NCBI GenBank assembly: GCA_045837725.1
Contig: JBEWZL010000175.1
Coordinates: forward strand, 62,001 to 126,000
DNA length: 64,000 bases
DNA from: Vermamoeba vermiformis
Lineage: Eukaryota > Tubulinea > Echinamoebida
Direction of reading: 5' to 3'
Shown: piece after piece, positions 23,729-35,830 of the stretch
Numbering within the stretch: the stretch's first letter is position 1
Layout of the letters: each line of letters opens with the position of its first letter
Position numbers and translations under genes: made by a program
Notes under the pieces: generated by a model
What the model saw: the letters and a program-made list of their open reading frames with translations, nothing else
Database searches by the model: none
What the model was told of the DNA's origin: nothing

Positions 23729-25848
23729 CTAGTTTCGCAATTCAACCTCAACATTGACAGGCTTGGTAGCAGCAATAGTGATGCCAGAGTACTCAAAGTT
23801 GGGAGGCTTGTTGTCGGCATATTTCCACCTGCAATTTTGGTCATTAGAAATAAGATCTAATTTTGGATCTCGGCACGCCAATTTTTACCATTGCGATTCC
23901 GATAAAAAATAAAATAATGATGTAAAAACTAGAAATTTCATATTTAGCCGACAGTCCGTATACGTACTTGAAGTTTTTGACAAGTTTAGCAAGTGCAATA
24001 TGAGTCTCTGCCAATGCCAATCGTTGACCCAAGCAAGATCTGACTCCATGACCGAAAGGTGCCCAAGCAAACGGGTGGTGTTTCTGATCGATCCATCGAT
24101 CGGGATTGAATGATTCTGGCTTCTCGTAGAATCGTCCGTCGTAATGAACACGAACGGTAGGAATGACAGCCAAAGTACCTTCAGGAATTTCATAGCCGCC
24201 GATAACTTCAGGAGTCTCAGCAGAGCGGCCGTTCAAAGGAGCGGCAGGGAAGAGGCGAAGCACTTCTTTAGCGACAGCCTTCAAGTACTTGGCCTTCTCG
24301 AGGGCTTCGAATGGGATCGGCTGCGAGAGATCCAACTCGCTTGAAACTTCTTTGTGTAACTTCTCTTGAATCTGGATAAATTATATTACGTTAAAAATAG
24401 CAACTAGCAATAAATTTTAAACGATAATGTCAATAACTCGCATTTGAGTATCGAAATTTCTCGAGCTCGAAAGTGGCTCTGATCTGTTTTTAGCACGTGT
24501 CACAATATTTTTTCTTTCGAAATCAATACGTACCTCAGGATGAGAACCAAGCAAGTAGAATGCCGCGTTAAGTGTAGTTGCAGTGGTATCTGTTCCACCG
24601 ATAACGATGTCCATCAGATCTGAGAGCGCATCCGTTTCGGAAGTCATTTGAAGAAGAGTTGAAAGAACATCTGAGACATTCTCGGGGTTCTTCGCGAGCT
24701 CTTCTTGTTTCTTCTTCATGATTTCTCGCAAAATAGCGCCCAACTTGTCAGCGTTCTTCTCGAACTCCGCTTTCAACGGTGAAGTCGGATCGTACAAGGC
24801 AGCATACGGCGTCTTCATAACAGCGCTAATGGTAGCAGCAATCTCGTCAAGCTTCTTTTCATTTTGTTCCATATTCAAACCGACTTTCAGAATTGTTGCC
24901 AAAGTAAAATAGGAAGTTATGGCGTTAGCATCCACGACACCTAAAAATAGAAGTAAATTGAATACCGTTCCACTTTACTATTACTAAACGTATTTTGTAG
25001 AATTTATTACCTTTTTTGGTGTTCTTCAAGGCATTCTTAATTGGGGTGACCAGTTTTTGGTCCGCGAAGTTATTGATATGAGTTGCGGATGCGCTGACGA
25101 CTTTCGGGTGCAAGATGGCCTTGTTGCCAACGCTACGATGCTTCTCCCAATCAGGACCGTTGCGGCTAGTAAATCCAAGGGAAGTTTCAGTGCCTGTAAT
25201 GCGACTGTAGAGAGGTCCGAGAATGCTTCCACCGTGAGGACGGTTGCGGAAAGATTTTGACTGGAAGACGTTTTGAATGTAGTCTGGATGCGAAACCAGT
25301 AAAGTCAAGGTGCCGCCGAGGCCAGGAACTCTAAAATTCGTTTATGAACAGTCAGTCAGTTGTCAGATTTCAGGACGGAATAAGAAATAATCCGAAGTAT
25401 TGAACAAATGATACACCAAATCAAATCAAATATGTGTTGCAGCATAAAATCAATAATAAATTGCCTAAATACGTTGTAATTTCATCTCAAGTAAATTTGC
25501 CTTTTCAGGCTTCCCGAAGTTGTCTGAAAAATCTTGGACTAAAATTCTTTAAAATTATAAATAGCGTGCAAGACTTACTTAATTAAATCGCTCTTATTCG
25601 CAGCCTCGTTGAGGAAGTTCATGTAGCCAGAGTAATCAGAAAACTGCGAGGTTGGCATGTGAACAGGAACTTCGTCCCATTTCCTATTATTTCAAAAATA
25701 AGCATAATATTACCATGTATGTTAATTATAATACCTACTTGGTTGCTTGGGCTTGAGTTGACTGCCATCTGAATCCAGAGACAGCTGAAGACTTTGCGGC
25801 AACTGAGACCACGGTCTTAGCTTTCGTCAAGAAAATCTTGCTGAGCAT
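23729..25848 (-). CDS. Cytochrome P450, mitochondrial-type N-terminus
   Basis: A haem-thiolate monooxygenase. The heme-binding loop FGHGVRSCLGQRLALAE fits FxxGxRxCxG exactly. The I-helix oxygen-activation motif reads IVIGGTDTTATTL. The ExxR helix is KEVLRLFP, and the PERF-region equivalent is FNPDRW. The protein ends KYADNKPPNFEYSGITIA plus a short tail at 23729. The N-terminus, MLSKIFLTKAKTVVSVAAKS then SGFRWQS, is basic and hydroxylated with no hydrophobic anchor. It looks like a mitochondrial presequence, as in CYP11/CYP24/CYP27-type enzymes fed by adrenodoxin rather than ER P450s. Several introns; the one at about 24,375-24,535 contains a CACGTGTCA word. The substrate cannot be inferred. 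A tail fragment of a second copy lies just upstream. Confidence 0.93.
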
Positions 25849-25944
25849 GCTTGAATAGATAGCTAACGAATCGTTATGTTGACTATTGCAATCGCGGAGA
25901 AAAATAACCCGATCGTACGTGTCAAAGATTTTTTTGAATTGAAT

Positions 25945-26045
25945 CTATCAAGCGTCAGTAATTGCTCAATGTTGATCGGGTTTCTGGCTGCCATGGTTGC
26001 GCCTGGACCACTCGAATACTGGCGGTTTATCATCAGCGTACTTAA
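25945..26045 (-). pseudogene. C-terminal remnant of a second cytochrome P450
   Basis: The minus strand reads KYADDKPPVFEW, matching KYADNKPPNFEYSG at the end of the intact P450. A one-base shift then gives GATMAARNPINIEQLL, matching the GITIAATKPVNVE tail. No haem loop or I-helix was found nearby, so only the last roughly 30 codons survive. It lies about 100 bases upstream of the intact gene and in the same orientation, as expected for an eroded tandem duplicate. Confidence 0.65.
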
Positions 26046-28249
26046 CCAGAACGCGAATAAAGATTACCCCGCGCAGTGCCATTTTGCCACTTTTTTGACC
26101 GTTGCGTTTCAACAATTGACTCGAGATTGTACAAATAATGCTAAAGCATGTCTGTTGACCGTGTAATGGAGTTAGTAGAGTAGAGGGAAGGCCTTCCAAA
26201 GCCCTCAATGATTGGGATGCACAACCTCCCGATCAGCTTTTCTAAAAAAAGTAAGTCATCAAGGTAATCGAATGTCGAACTATCAATAAATATTGATTCA
26301 TTAAAGCAAAGCCGATTATTTTAATTTTATGTAATTTAGTATGAAATTTTTATTTAAAAGGTTGTTTGGCTATTTGACGCACCCAAAATACTGGCTTACT
26401 TAACTACTTTGAAGCCATAATTTTTTAATAATTTTTATAGCCTGTACGCGTATTAAACTCTTCCTTCGATCAGATTCTGTCTACGTACACCCACACCCGA
26501 GGCTAGCAAGGCTAACAGCGTAAGGCAAGCAATATAGAAATGGCATTCATTGCGTTCGAAAGATTCGCCCGGCAATAGTGTTGCTCGAACCTTTGATAGT
26601 GCGAGACTCTCTCTCGCCATAACTTTTGCAACGGTCTATTTTGCTCAACAAGCAGCAACAACGAGCAGCATTGGCAACTTCATGATCGGTTCGATTAATC
26701 GATAATAATCGGAAAGACTTGAAATTTTGGTATTCCAGACGCTGCACAAGCAGTAAGTGAGGCAACTTGGCAACGAGCAAGGATTGCTTCGTGGATCTTA
26801 TCCACGTTATACAATTCTCGATCAGAATATCGCTCGGCTTTACTAATTATGGTAAGGTTTATTTATTTTATGGGCTTGGCCCTGAGATTTAAAATAATTT
26901 TATCATGTATGCGCGACCGTTGGCCGAAAAACAAAAAAAACACATAAAAAATCGGTAGAATCACATTTATAATCCAAAATTAACTCCGTTTCACGTCTTA
27001 TTTTTAGATTGCTTCTTTAGAACACTAAAAATACCAAATTAAACGACGAACCAATTTTAATTAGATCTAATCGTTTTATTTATAGAGCGGAAGGTAGCCG
27101 TTGTCTCGCCGCCTTATACATGACTCCCAATCGGTCCTTAGCCATCCTACGCTATTACTAGCGTTGATTTTGGAATTCCTGTCACGGCGCTTGATCCGGA
27201 GTGAAAAGACGAGAGGGACCTACATAGGTCGTAATGGAAGAATGGCGCCCTTGTCAAAGCTTGTGATAATGCATTGGTAAGTGTTTTCGGACTTGCAAGA
27301 ATCAAATTCTTGAAATTACTAAATTTGGTCAATCGCTCACGTTCCAATAATTCGAAGTCTCAAATTGGTCCCTAATGCCTTCTTTTATGACATTTGGTGT
27401 GGAGTACATGTGTATCAAACTATGCAAGCGAGAAATCCGCAAAACGCGTAAAGCAGATGCTAACTGTCAACGCGTACTGAAATTATTAAATTGTCAAAAT
27501 TTATCGTCGGAGATTTAAATCGTTACGTCGATAGCAATATACGCTTTCATCTATCATTTAAGAACGAACGTTCGAAAAACATTATGAAGAGTGGGCTGTT
27601 CTAAAAATAATTTTCCAAACGGAGAAATTTAGCTTGAACACTTCTTTGCCAAAATTACCTTTAGCAAATTTCAACGAGCCTTCCATTCAATGTTTCGGTA
27701 TTATAATAATGTTGTTGTTATTGGCAGTTTTGAATCGGCGGAATATGCGATAAACGTGCCATGAATTTGGACGGATCCTTGAGCGAAATTCAGAAGTCCA
27801 CTCATAGCTAGCGGCTAAGGATGATTGCAATACGCGAAATTTAACTAAAAGCTTACGGTTTACTGGAGGTATACTAAATTCCAGACCGGCAATGACTTAG
27901 AGTTTAGATCTTACTTAATTTCAACACGTCATCGTTACTCGAGTCATTAAGCGGAGTTTTTTTATCGGCCGTAAGCGGACATATCTTAAAGCGCTCTAAA
28001 TTTAGGAAAATTCAACATTTAATGGCAAACGTTGCGTAAAACCTGTCAAATCTCCAGCGCGAGATTTTGGCAAGATAAAAGCAAAAAAAGTGCGCGAAAT
28101 TCTTATTACTATTTTCAAGAACAGAAACGAACACCACGTAAGGACACGCGGGACTTTCATATTTGCATAAAGTTCTCGCGTCTATCCTAAGGTTCCTACT
28201 ACTATTCGGTATTGATTCTCAATCACCTCTTATTCTTCCTTCGATCGAG
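26046..28249. other. Gene-poor interval with P450 relic at its left edge
   Basis: About 2.2 kb with only short, low-quality frames. I found no tRNA-like cloverleaf, terminal repeats or conserved motif beyond the P450 tail remnant. It is the longest gene-poor stretch in the window. Confidence 0.4.
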
Positions 28250-29599
28250 ATGTCAAACCAGTACCGAATCTCCAACAACTTGCTTGGTGAGGGTAGCTTC
28301 TCAAAGGTCTACCTCGGCTTCGACAAGAAGACCAACAAGAAGGTCGCCATCAAGATTGTGGACTTAATCAATTCGCCTAAAGGCACCACGCAGCTTCTTC
28401 AGCGCGAAATCCAACTTATGACGAAGATTCGAGACCAAGAAGGCTTTGTTCGTGTCATTGACTCATTCGAAGACAACAAAGGACGCTTGTATATCGTTAT
28501 GGAGCTTCTTCATGGAACTCTTTTTGATTTGATGAAATTCAGAAGAATTTTGTCTGATTTGGAGGCAAAGTCAATATTCCGTCAAGTAGCGGAGAGAGTG
28601 CGCGCCTTACATGATCAAAACATTGTCCATCGCGATATTAAACTCGAGAATATCAGCATCCACCAGCAAAGATACAGGTGAGCGTTAATGAATTTGATAT
28701 GAGAATCAATAAATTCAATGAAGTGAAACGGAGTTGAAAAGATACTAATCAAATCTTATATTTAATAGAGAGTCTCTTTTGTTGACCGAGTACAAGGTTA
28801 AGCTCGGCGATTTTGGATTTGCAACAGAGATTAGCTCAGCGGATGAGAAGTTAACTGAATTCTGCGGTACTCCTAGCTATGCGGCTCCCGAGGTAAATAA
28901 TCAAATACCAATTGTATATACCAATTTATGGGAACCCGCAAGACCCCTTATTTAACCGTTTACAATGAATGCTTCATAATTCGTTTTATTCCAATTTAGG
29001 AAAATTACGTTAATTACAACCCAAAAACAATTTTTATGGGCATCAAAACGCAATCTAATCATATTTCTTTTCTATAGTTGGTCGCTGGCACTCCCTACGA
29101 TGGAAAAAAGTCGGATGTCTGGTCTTTGGGCGTCTTGCTCTATACTTTGGCCTGCGGCAAATTCCCCTTCTCAACGACTCGCACTGGCAAGCCTTACGAG
29201 GCGATTTTGGTCGATTTGTTCTCGAAGATTACGAATCAGGCCGTCAAATTCCCTTCCAAGCTCGATCTGTCATCCGATCTTCAAGATTTGCTCTTGAAGA
29301 TGCTCGACAAGAACCCTGAGACTCGCTACTCCATCGAAGAGGTCTTGGAACACTCATGGCTCAACGAGGAAACCATTTCCGACGTCATCAGTGACGTGGC
29401 CATGTCGCCACAACCCACGCACAGATCTGAGATTATTCTCGGAGAAGAGAAGAGTGATGGTCTTGAATGCACCTCGGACGACTCTGAACGCACCGAAAGC
29501 ACGACTACTTCACCTTCTTCTGCTCACAGCTATCAATCCTTTCGCGAGCAGGTCAAACGAGATGGGATTCCCACCGTCTCGGGTATTGGCCGTTGCTAA
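28250..29599 (+). CDS. Serine/threonine protein kinase (CAMK-like)
   Basis: Three exons encode about 358 residues from [20 protein letters not shown]. All kinase motifs are present: glycine loop [11 protein letters not shown], catalytic Lys in VAIKI, Glu in [15 protein letters not shown] catalytic loop, [17 protein letters not shown] activation segment and [10 protein letters not shown]. The typical C-lobe end is [20 protein letters not shown]. The layout is like AMPK/SNF1, NUAK and CaMK-type kinases. A Ser/Thr/Glu-rich tail of about 70 residues ([18 protein letters not shown]) follows, with no recognised domain. An in-frame ATG upstream at 28163 would add a hydrophobic stretch, but 28250 aligns with the kinase N-lobe and is preferred. 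It should be catalytically active; substrate unknown. Confidence 0.92.
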
Positions 29600-30300
29600 G
29601 GAACTGTATCATAGCGATAGCGAGTCTTCAATGTAATTAGTTGTAATATTACTTTGCGAATTCTGTTGTATTTTTAGCTCACATTTTTGACTCGATCCAA
29701 AAAGCGATCGAATAAACCCTGTAAATAACTTCCCTCCAACTTATAGTCACTTCTATTCTTACTTATTAATAAGGATCTTGAGTTGTTCCGGTGCGCAATA
29801 GATCCGCGCAACCATTGCAAGTTAGTACAAAAAGCGAAAATTTGGAACATTCAATTGCCTATTATTCGGAGTACTTCCGCTGCGTGAATAAGGCGTTCCT
29901 GGGACCTCATTAAAGCAAACCAAACGGAGTTCCTTGCGACAAACGCGAGCAGAGAAGCCGATGTTAGAGAAGAACCTGAAGATCTTTCGTTTATAATCAT
30001 TTGATCTTAAAGCCTTGAATTGCAACCACTATTGTCATAAATTTCAATCAATTGCTCGCTGTAGAATGTCTTCAAAAAGGATCTTAAAGCGCAATTAACG
30101 TTCAAATTCAAAAAAGAAAAGCATAATCTGCATTGCAATTGCTTCACCAAAAGCTTGATATTTTGCATTAGATTAATTGTGATTGCCAGTTGATAACTAT
30201 GCTTGTTGTTGTGGTGTTGAGACAGTGAACAGAAGATCAAAAGCCCGTGGCCAAAATCTTGGCACCATTAAGCTACCAACCTATTACAAAAGAACAAGCA
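29600..30300. other. Intergenic region, nothing supported
   Basis: Two overlapping minus-strand frames (about 29,822-30,240) lack recognisable motifs or splice structure. The right edge must hold the promoter of the dipeptidase-like gene. Confidence 0.35.
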
Positions 30301-32697
30301 ATGGTTAATGTGCTAGGATTGGGTATTGTTGGTCTGAGCTTTGTTTCGGTCTTTGGAAGCATTGGCATCGTGTCTTGGTGGCTTTTGAAAGCTCTGCATC
30401 CAACTACGCCAAAGTACGCTAAATAATTGCTAAAAAATTCAAATAATATTTTTGCACGGGTAATTAATGATATTAACTCAAAATAAGCATTCTGCGTTTC
30501 TGATCAAGATCAGATCTGTCATCTGAACCCTTTCTAATTTCACAAACGAGCGATTATAACGTCTATTATTTAATAATAATAAATTTAAACGTCCCCAAAT
30601 ACATTCCAGTCAAATTTTAAACATTCTTAGCTCATCTAGACTAACCCATTTATTTATAGGCCCTTAACAGCTCGACAAAAGCAATTAGCACCAGTATTGA
30701 TAGCAGTGAGTCTAGGAACATTTTTCTTCTATGCACCCGTGGCACTGGATGCAGCCGTAAACACCGTGGAATTGATCGGAACACTGCCACTCGTGACCAC
30801 TGAAGCACAAGGTAAAATCGTCAGCGGAGATTTGTTAGATATTATTCGATATTACGAGTAGCCTCTGTTAGAAAAGGAATTGCGGCTGTTCGTTTAATGA
30901 TTGAGAAAATTGATCCGTCGGAAAAATTAATTCCGCCTTACGGACGGATCAACTCAAATATCCATTTAAAGCAATACTTTGCCTTAATTGTTTACTAACA
31001 TAGTAATTATCGCTATATTAAGCTTTTTTTTCGTTGCAGATCTGTTCGCGTCGCTTTGGATCGGAGATACAAACGCAGGTAGGAGACCAATCCACAAATT
31101 AATAATATTTCCTCATAAATATCTTCGTACATACTTATGAGAGCGACATTAGATATTACTGCGCTATTCTCAACATTATTGTTCCGTTCCTTATTTAACC
31201 GTCATACTTCAGAAACTCTATTGTGGCCAAAGCGAGATCTGCTCAAATATAACGACTTGGGACACGTGGATGTGCCGAGACTAATTGAAGGCAATGTAGC
31301 TCTTCAAGGTTTTTCGGTCGTTACGCGAGTCTGGTTATTTGCCGGGGATGCGGGTGTGAGCGAACCACCTAAAGGCGTTACCGACGCAGTCGCTATTAAA
31401 GCTGTAGCTGAGGTAAATATTCGGTTTACTTTTTAAGCTATTATTTGAATTTTAAATTGAACTGTCAACCATAACTTGATATTTTTTTGAAAGTTATTAA
31501 ATTTACTAATTGGTTAATTTGCTTATCGAAAATTAATTAATAGCAGTTAATTAATGTATTTTATTTAGATGTGGGGCGTTTGGCCCGTGTTTTCACTGCC
31601 TGAACGAGCCTTATATCAAATGAATCGATTGGATGTGTTAGAAAAGAGCTCTAATGGCACATTCCGCTTTATTAAGACTAAACAAGACTTGATTGACTAC
31701 GAAGAAGCTAGAAAAGTTAATAAGAAGATGACCGCGGGCTACTTAACTATTAAAGGTGCGTGTCCAAGTAGATCAGATCAATTTTCAAAGTGATCGGATT
31801 TGACCCGTATTGACTATTCATATAGGCCTTCATGTTGTTGGCAAGTATTTATCGAACATTGACAAATTAGTAAACGCTGGAGCCCGTGTAATGGTAAAGT
31901 CTAAAAATAGCACTTGATCGGATCGTACTTTGAATACTAAATTGAATGAATTTAGAGTCTCGTGACTATGTTCGACAATGATATCGCTGGTAGTGCACAA
32001 GGACAGGCTAAATCAGGTTTAACACCGTTTGGTCGCAAAGTTGTAGATCGGCTCGTTAAAAACAACGGTAAGTAGATCTTGAAAATAATATGTTAGTGCC
32101 ACGCTAACACTATACAGTTATCATCGACGTATCACACGCTTCAGAGGCGCTATTAGACGACTTAAATTCGATTTTCAATGAGAGTTTTCCCGTGCCATTA
32201 ATAAGTACCGCATCTGGCATTGACAAAGTGTGCCAACATCACCGAAATTTGAAAGACAAGTAGGATAAAATATCGGAATATATTATGTACTAACGTAGTA
32301 TAGATATATCAAGATGATTGCTCGTAGTGGAGGTTTTGTCTCGATCTCGTACTACGCTCCATTCGTTTGTGGCGACGATCGCTTTGCTAGGTACGAATGA
32401 AACTAACTAATAATATTATACTAACGTTATATTAGTATCATTCAAAGCATTCGATACGTTGTCAAATTGGTTGGTGCAAAACACGTTGCTTTAGGATCCG
32501 GATTTGATAGCATGCATTCGGTACAGCCACTTTAAAAGCTTTTAAGTATCGTACTAATATTATCTTAGACGCCAATCGATGCTTCAGATATGAAGTACAT
32601 CGTTCAAGGACTACTTCATGCCGGTGTTTCTAAATCTGACATTGCGCTAGTTATGGGCGAGAATTTGAAGAGTTTGCTAGCGAAATATTTGCCTTAA
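30301..32697 (+). CDS. Membrane-anchored renal dipeptidase homologue (M19), probably inactive
   Basis: The first exon gives an N-terminal membrane anchor (MVNVLGLGIVGLSFVSVFGS) and the second exon a further hydrophobic segment. The M19 fold follows in order: HVDVPRLIEGNVALQGFSVV, MWGVWPVFSLPERALYQMNR, HVVGKYLSNIDKLVNAGARV, VIIDVSHASEALLDDLNSIF, TASGIDKVCQHHRNLKD, and a C-terminal VGAKHVALGSGFDSMHSTPI. Against the human DPEP1 zinc ligands, the HxD after the first strand reads DTN in WIGDTNAE, the bridging Glu of the EGGH region is Lys (TIKGLHVVG), the second His is Thr (LISTASG) and the GSDFDG Asp is Gly (GSGFDS). Only the His of VSHAS remains. It is therefore probably a non-catalytic membrane protein with a dipeptidase fold. 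About ten small exons. Confidence 0.8.
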
Positions 32698-32865
32698 CAA
32701 GGTCATGTAAATACGATGAGCGATACTTTACCTAAATATGAAGTTTAAACTGTCCTTAATTGTTTGGATCAAGCATTGCGAAATTACAGTTTAATTTGTA
32801 ACGGAAACTTTATTTTATTAGTATTTATAATTTTATACAAAACTACCATTCCAACGCGAGTTAAA

Positions 32866-34013
32866 TTAATTTCTGTACTCATCGCCGCAGTCTCCAGCTG
32901 AAATACAAAAAGTTAACTAACGTCTCAACTACACGTCGTTCGACAATAACTTACGCAAAGGATTTCCTTTCTTAACCACTGCTTCAATAGCTGCTTTATC
33001 TTCGGCATCGAGAGTGAACTGAAGTGTTTTCTTGTTGTCTTCAATGTGATCACTCAGACCTGGTCTAATGCCAACAATAACTCCGCCGACACATGGCTGA
33101 TCCAGTACATAGCGCCTAGTAATAAGAATTTCAATAAGAAATCGTCTTGATTTTCATACGAAAGTAGCAGAGATGTTGGAAAGTGTCAAGGTGAATAAAA
33201 AATTGGAAATTTCAACCTACATGGCGACATTGGCAATAGAAACTGAATGCTTATCAGCGACTTTTCTCATTGTTTTCAATAATTCTTGGAACAGCTCCCA
33301 ATCGTTGCCAGACCATTGCTTCACGAAGCGGTAGTACTTCGATAACGACCACGTATCTTTTTTCAGATCGCTTTCCTTGACACCCAAGTACCTAAAAAGG
33401 AAATATTAGTACGAGTCGGGTGATGGATATGAATATCAAGTCACGTGCTTGTCACTCAAAAGTCCTCCGAGAACGGTGCCGTAAGCCAACAACTTGATGT
33501 TGTGTTGTTGACAGAATGCAGTCATGTGCTTCATAGGACGAGTATCGATCACTGAATATGAGACTTGATTGGACACGATTTCAACGCCGCTGTCAACGAT
33601 CTTCTTCATGTGCACCGTGTCGAAGTTGGTCAACTAAAGAAACGAACATTAGCCATTAATCCCTTCACTAGTGAATATATTGGTGCGTACGCCTAACAAC
33701 TTGATTTTGCCTTCTTTTTGCAGGTCTTTCATGTGTTTCATTGCGTTCAAGTATTCTTCGTTGTCGTACTCTACGAGCTGTTTAGAACTACAAGGGATGA
33801 AATTCAAAAGGTTTTGCGTCGTACCCCACCAATGGAATTGCAACAAATCAATGCACTCAGCATCCATTCGTTGCAATGAGATATTAATTGCCTTTTCAAC
33901 GACCGAACGCGTCATGGGACCAGCGCGAGGGACCCACTTGGTGAATGTTTCGATGGACTTGTTCGATTTTGCGAGGGACTTGCGTGCTTGGCCCATCAAG
34001 ATCTCGGCGGGAC
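32866..34013 (-). CDS. Aldo/keto reductase, 5' part missing
   Basis: Exons read GPAEILMGQARKSLAKSNKS, IDLLQFHWWGTTQN, EIVSNQVSYSVIDTRP, IKLLAYGTVLGGLLSDKHV, RYVLDQPCVGGVIVGIRPG and a tail GDCGDEYRN. The last is joined by a GTAAGT/TTTCAG intron and is typical of one AKR branch. This is the NADPH-binding barrel from about beta-4 to the end. The first roughly 60 residues, holding the catalytic Asp/Tyr region (expected FDTADxY just before GPAE), are absent. Upstream of the first exon is an AT homopolymer stretch (34,020-34,140) and then the start of the divergent F-box gene at 34263. Either the gene is truncated or exons were lost in assembly. The catalytic Asp/Tyr part is not present here, so as it stands it is not a functional AKR. 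Confidence 0.85.
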
Positions 34014-34262
34014 CTGTTAAAAAAATATTTTGTGGGTTGGTTTTTGATTTTTTTTTAAAAAGAAATTGTTTTAAAATTTTTTTTTTTTTTTATATAAAAA
34101 AAAAATATTTAAATAAAAATTTTTATATTTTTATTGAAGTTTTAATTGCGCCATCGCGTGAGCTGAAAACCTTTTGCGACCAAAAATGGAATTCCAAAGA
34201 ACAGTTTAGCAATATGACTAAGCACAATGACTGGCGTATATGATAAATAATATTATTTAAGA

Positions 34263-35129
34263 ATGAAGTTTTATGCAACCTTCGGAGCTCTCACACTATT
34301 TGGTGCGTACTCGTTGATCAGGACATTGATCAGACGAGTCGTAAAAAAGCAATTTAATCCAAAAATGTAAGTACTAAAATATAACAAACAATATGAATTT
34401 ATATTATTTATATTATTTATATTATTTATATTATTTATTTTATCTTACATCGTTATATAGCGAATTATTAAAATTTATTTTTCTCTAAAATGGCTGATCA
34501 GGCTCTAAATTAATTCAATCTTGTATTTCAGACCGCAACATCCACTATTGATAAGAGATATTCAATTGGAAATATTAAACATAATTTTGCGCGACGCATC
34601 TAGCAAAGACGAAGATCTAAATAATCTAGCACTCGTTTGCAAAGAATGGAACAAACTAATATGCAACGACCAAATATGGCTCAATAAGTTTCAAATATTA
34701 CTAAACAATAAGATCAATATAAACCGAGAAAACAGCCAAGAAATCAAGATCGAACAGATTAGATCTATTTTTGGATGTGTTTCAGATCTCTTACCACCTC
34801 GAACAGTTTATTATATATTAAGACCCAAGTTGAAGTTCTTAGACCATGAAGACGGTTCAGTAGCTAAATTTACACCGGATCTGATCCAAGTACCGCAAGA
34901 AAAAGTTTGGATGCCGTGGCTCAACCACAATATTATTCAACGACCTGATACTCTATGGAAGTTTATATATACAATTATAAGATACCCTCGTTGGATCTTC
35001 CCGATGATCAATTCTTACACGTGCAGCGGACACATGCCTTTCACGAAGCCAGATTCTTGTAACTCGAAACGATTTGACAAAATTTTGCTGATTATATCCG
35101 TAAGTACATATATAAATCCACAACTATAG
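34263..35129 (+). CDS. Membrane-anchored F-box protein
   Basis: Exon 1 encodes MKFYATFGALTLFGAYSLIR then LIRRVVKKQFNPK, a signal-anchor with a basic cytosolic flank. A GTAAGT intron joins in phase 2 to an F-box reading IPQHPLLIRDIQLEILNIIL, then LNNLALVCKEWNKLICNDQI and WLNKF. The rest has no recognised repeats (SIFGCVSDLLPPRTVYYILR; YTCSGHMPFTKPDSC). F-box proteins link SKP1-CUL1 ligases to substrates. An N-terminal membrane anchor is unusual and suggests action at an organelle surface, for example ER-associated or outer-mitochondrial turnover (inference). The 3' end is either at 35129 or, after one more intron, a few codons later. Confidence 0.75.
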
Positions 35130-35308
35130 ATGCATTATCAGTTCTTATAATGATAAGAAGGATTTTTTTATTGCCAAAAATTTCGATCGGATCTTGCCAC
35201 CAACAAGTTATGCCGACAAAGAAATCATGTTTAGGAACTAATTTAGGCTAAAATAGTATTTTAATTATTAAATCTGAAAGTTTAATATAGTAATTTATCA
35301 ATATTATA

Positions 35309-35830
35309 ATGATCCTACATTGCGTACGAAAGACTAATATTTTTTTAGTGCTTCTCAGTTTTGCCGTGGCTCGACATGGTGATATCAAACACACCGTCAG
35401 TAACTTTGTTATGGGACAGACCGATGTGGCCAATCTTTGCACAAATTCAAGCGTTTCTTTGCTTGATTTCAATGCAACTATTCGACAACTCATTCAACAA
35501 CAAAAGATTTTATCGGATCCGAGTAGCATTGGCGATTATAACGATGTTATTAACGAAAGGCCTAAAGTCGTCAATATATACATCGGTTCTCATATTATGC
35601 AAATTTCTGCCGGAAGAAGTGGCAAAACATTGGATCTTGCCGTTGATTGTCTTAATTATGGCTCTAATGATTTCGTACCCTATAGCGACAATACTGCTAG
35701 TTATTATGGCACTAATACTAGTTTGGGATTCTGTTGTTCGAGGCCTCAAAAACTCTCCGAGGAAGATATCTTACGCACGTTATTTTTTCCTGTTGAACAT
35801 TGCAACGATTTTGTGGGCGATGACAACTAG
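35309..35830 (+). CDS. Small secreted protein, unknown family
   Basis: A single open frame of 173 residues starts MILHCVRKTNIFLVLLSFAV, a signal-peptide-like N-terminus cleavable after Ala. The mature part has several Cys (ANLCTNSSVSLLDFNATIRQ; VDCLNYGSNDFVPYSDN; LGFCCSRPQKLSEEDILRTL; EHCNDF) and two or three N-glycosylation sequons (NSS, NAT, NTS). No known domain was recognised. There is no intron, unlike nearly all neighbours. An out-of-frame overlapping reading of similar length is considered a shadow, because only this frame has signal-peptide logic. Confidence 0.55.
   Translation: MILHCVRKTNIFLVLLSFAVARHGDIKHTVSNFVMGQTDVANLCTNSSVSLLDFNATIRQLIQQQKILSDPSSIGDYNDVINERPKVVNIYIGSHIMQISAGRSGKTLDLAVDCLNYGSNDFVPYSDNTASYYGTNTSLGFCCSRPQKLSEEDILRTLFFPVEHCNDFVGDDN

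Noticed and set aside
26547-27347. Two short minus-strand frames in the gene-poor interval
   Set aside because: No motif, no splice continuity, and composition like non-coding DNA.
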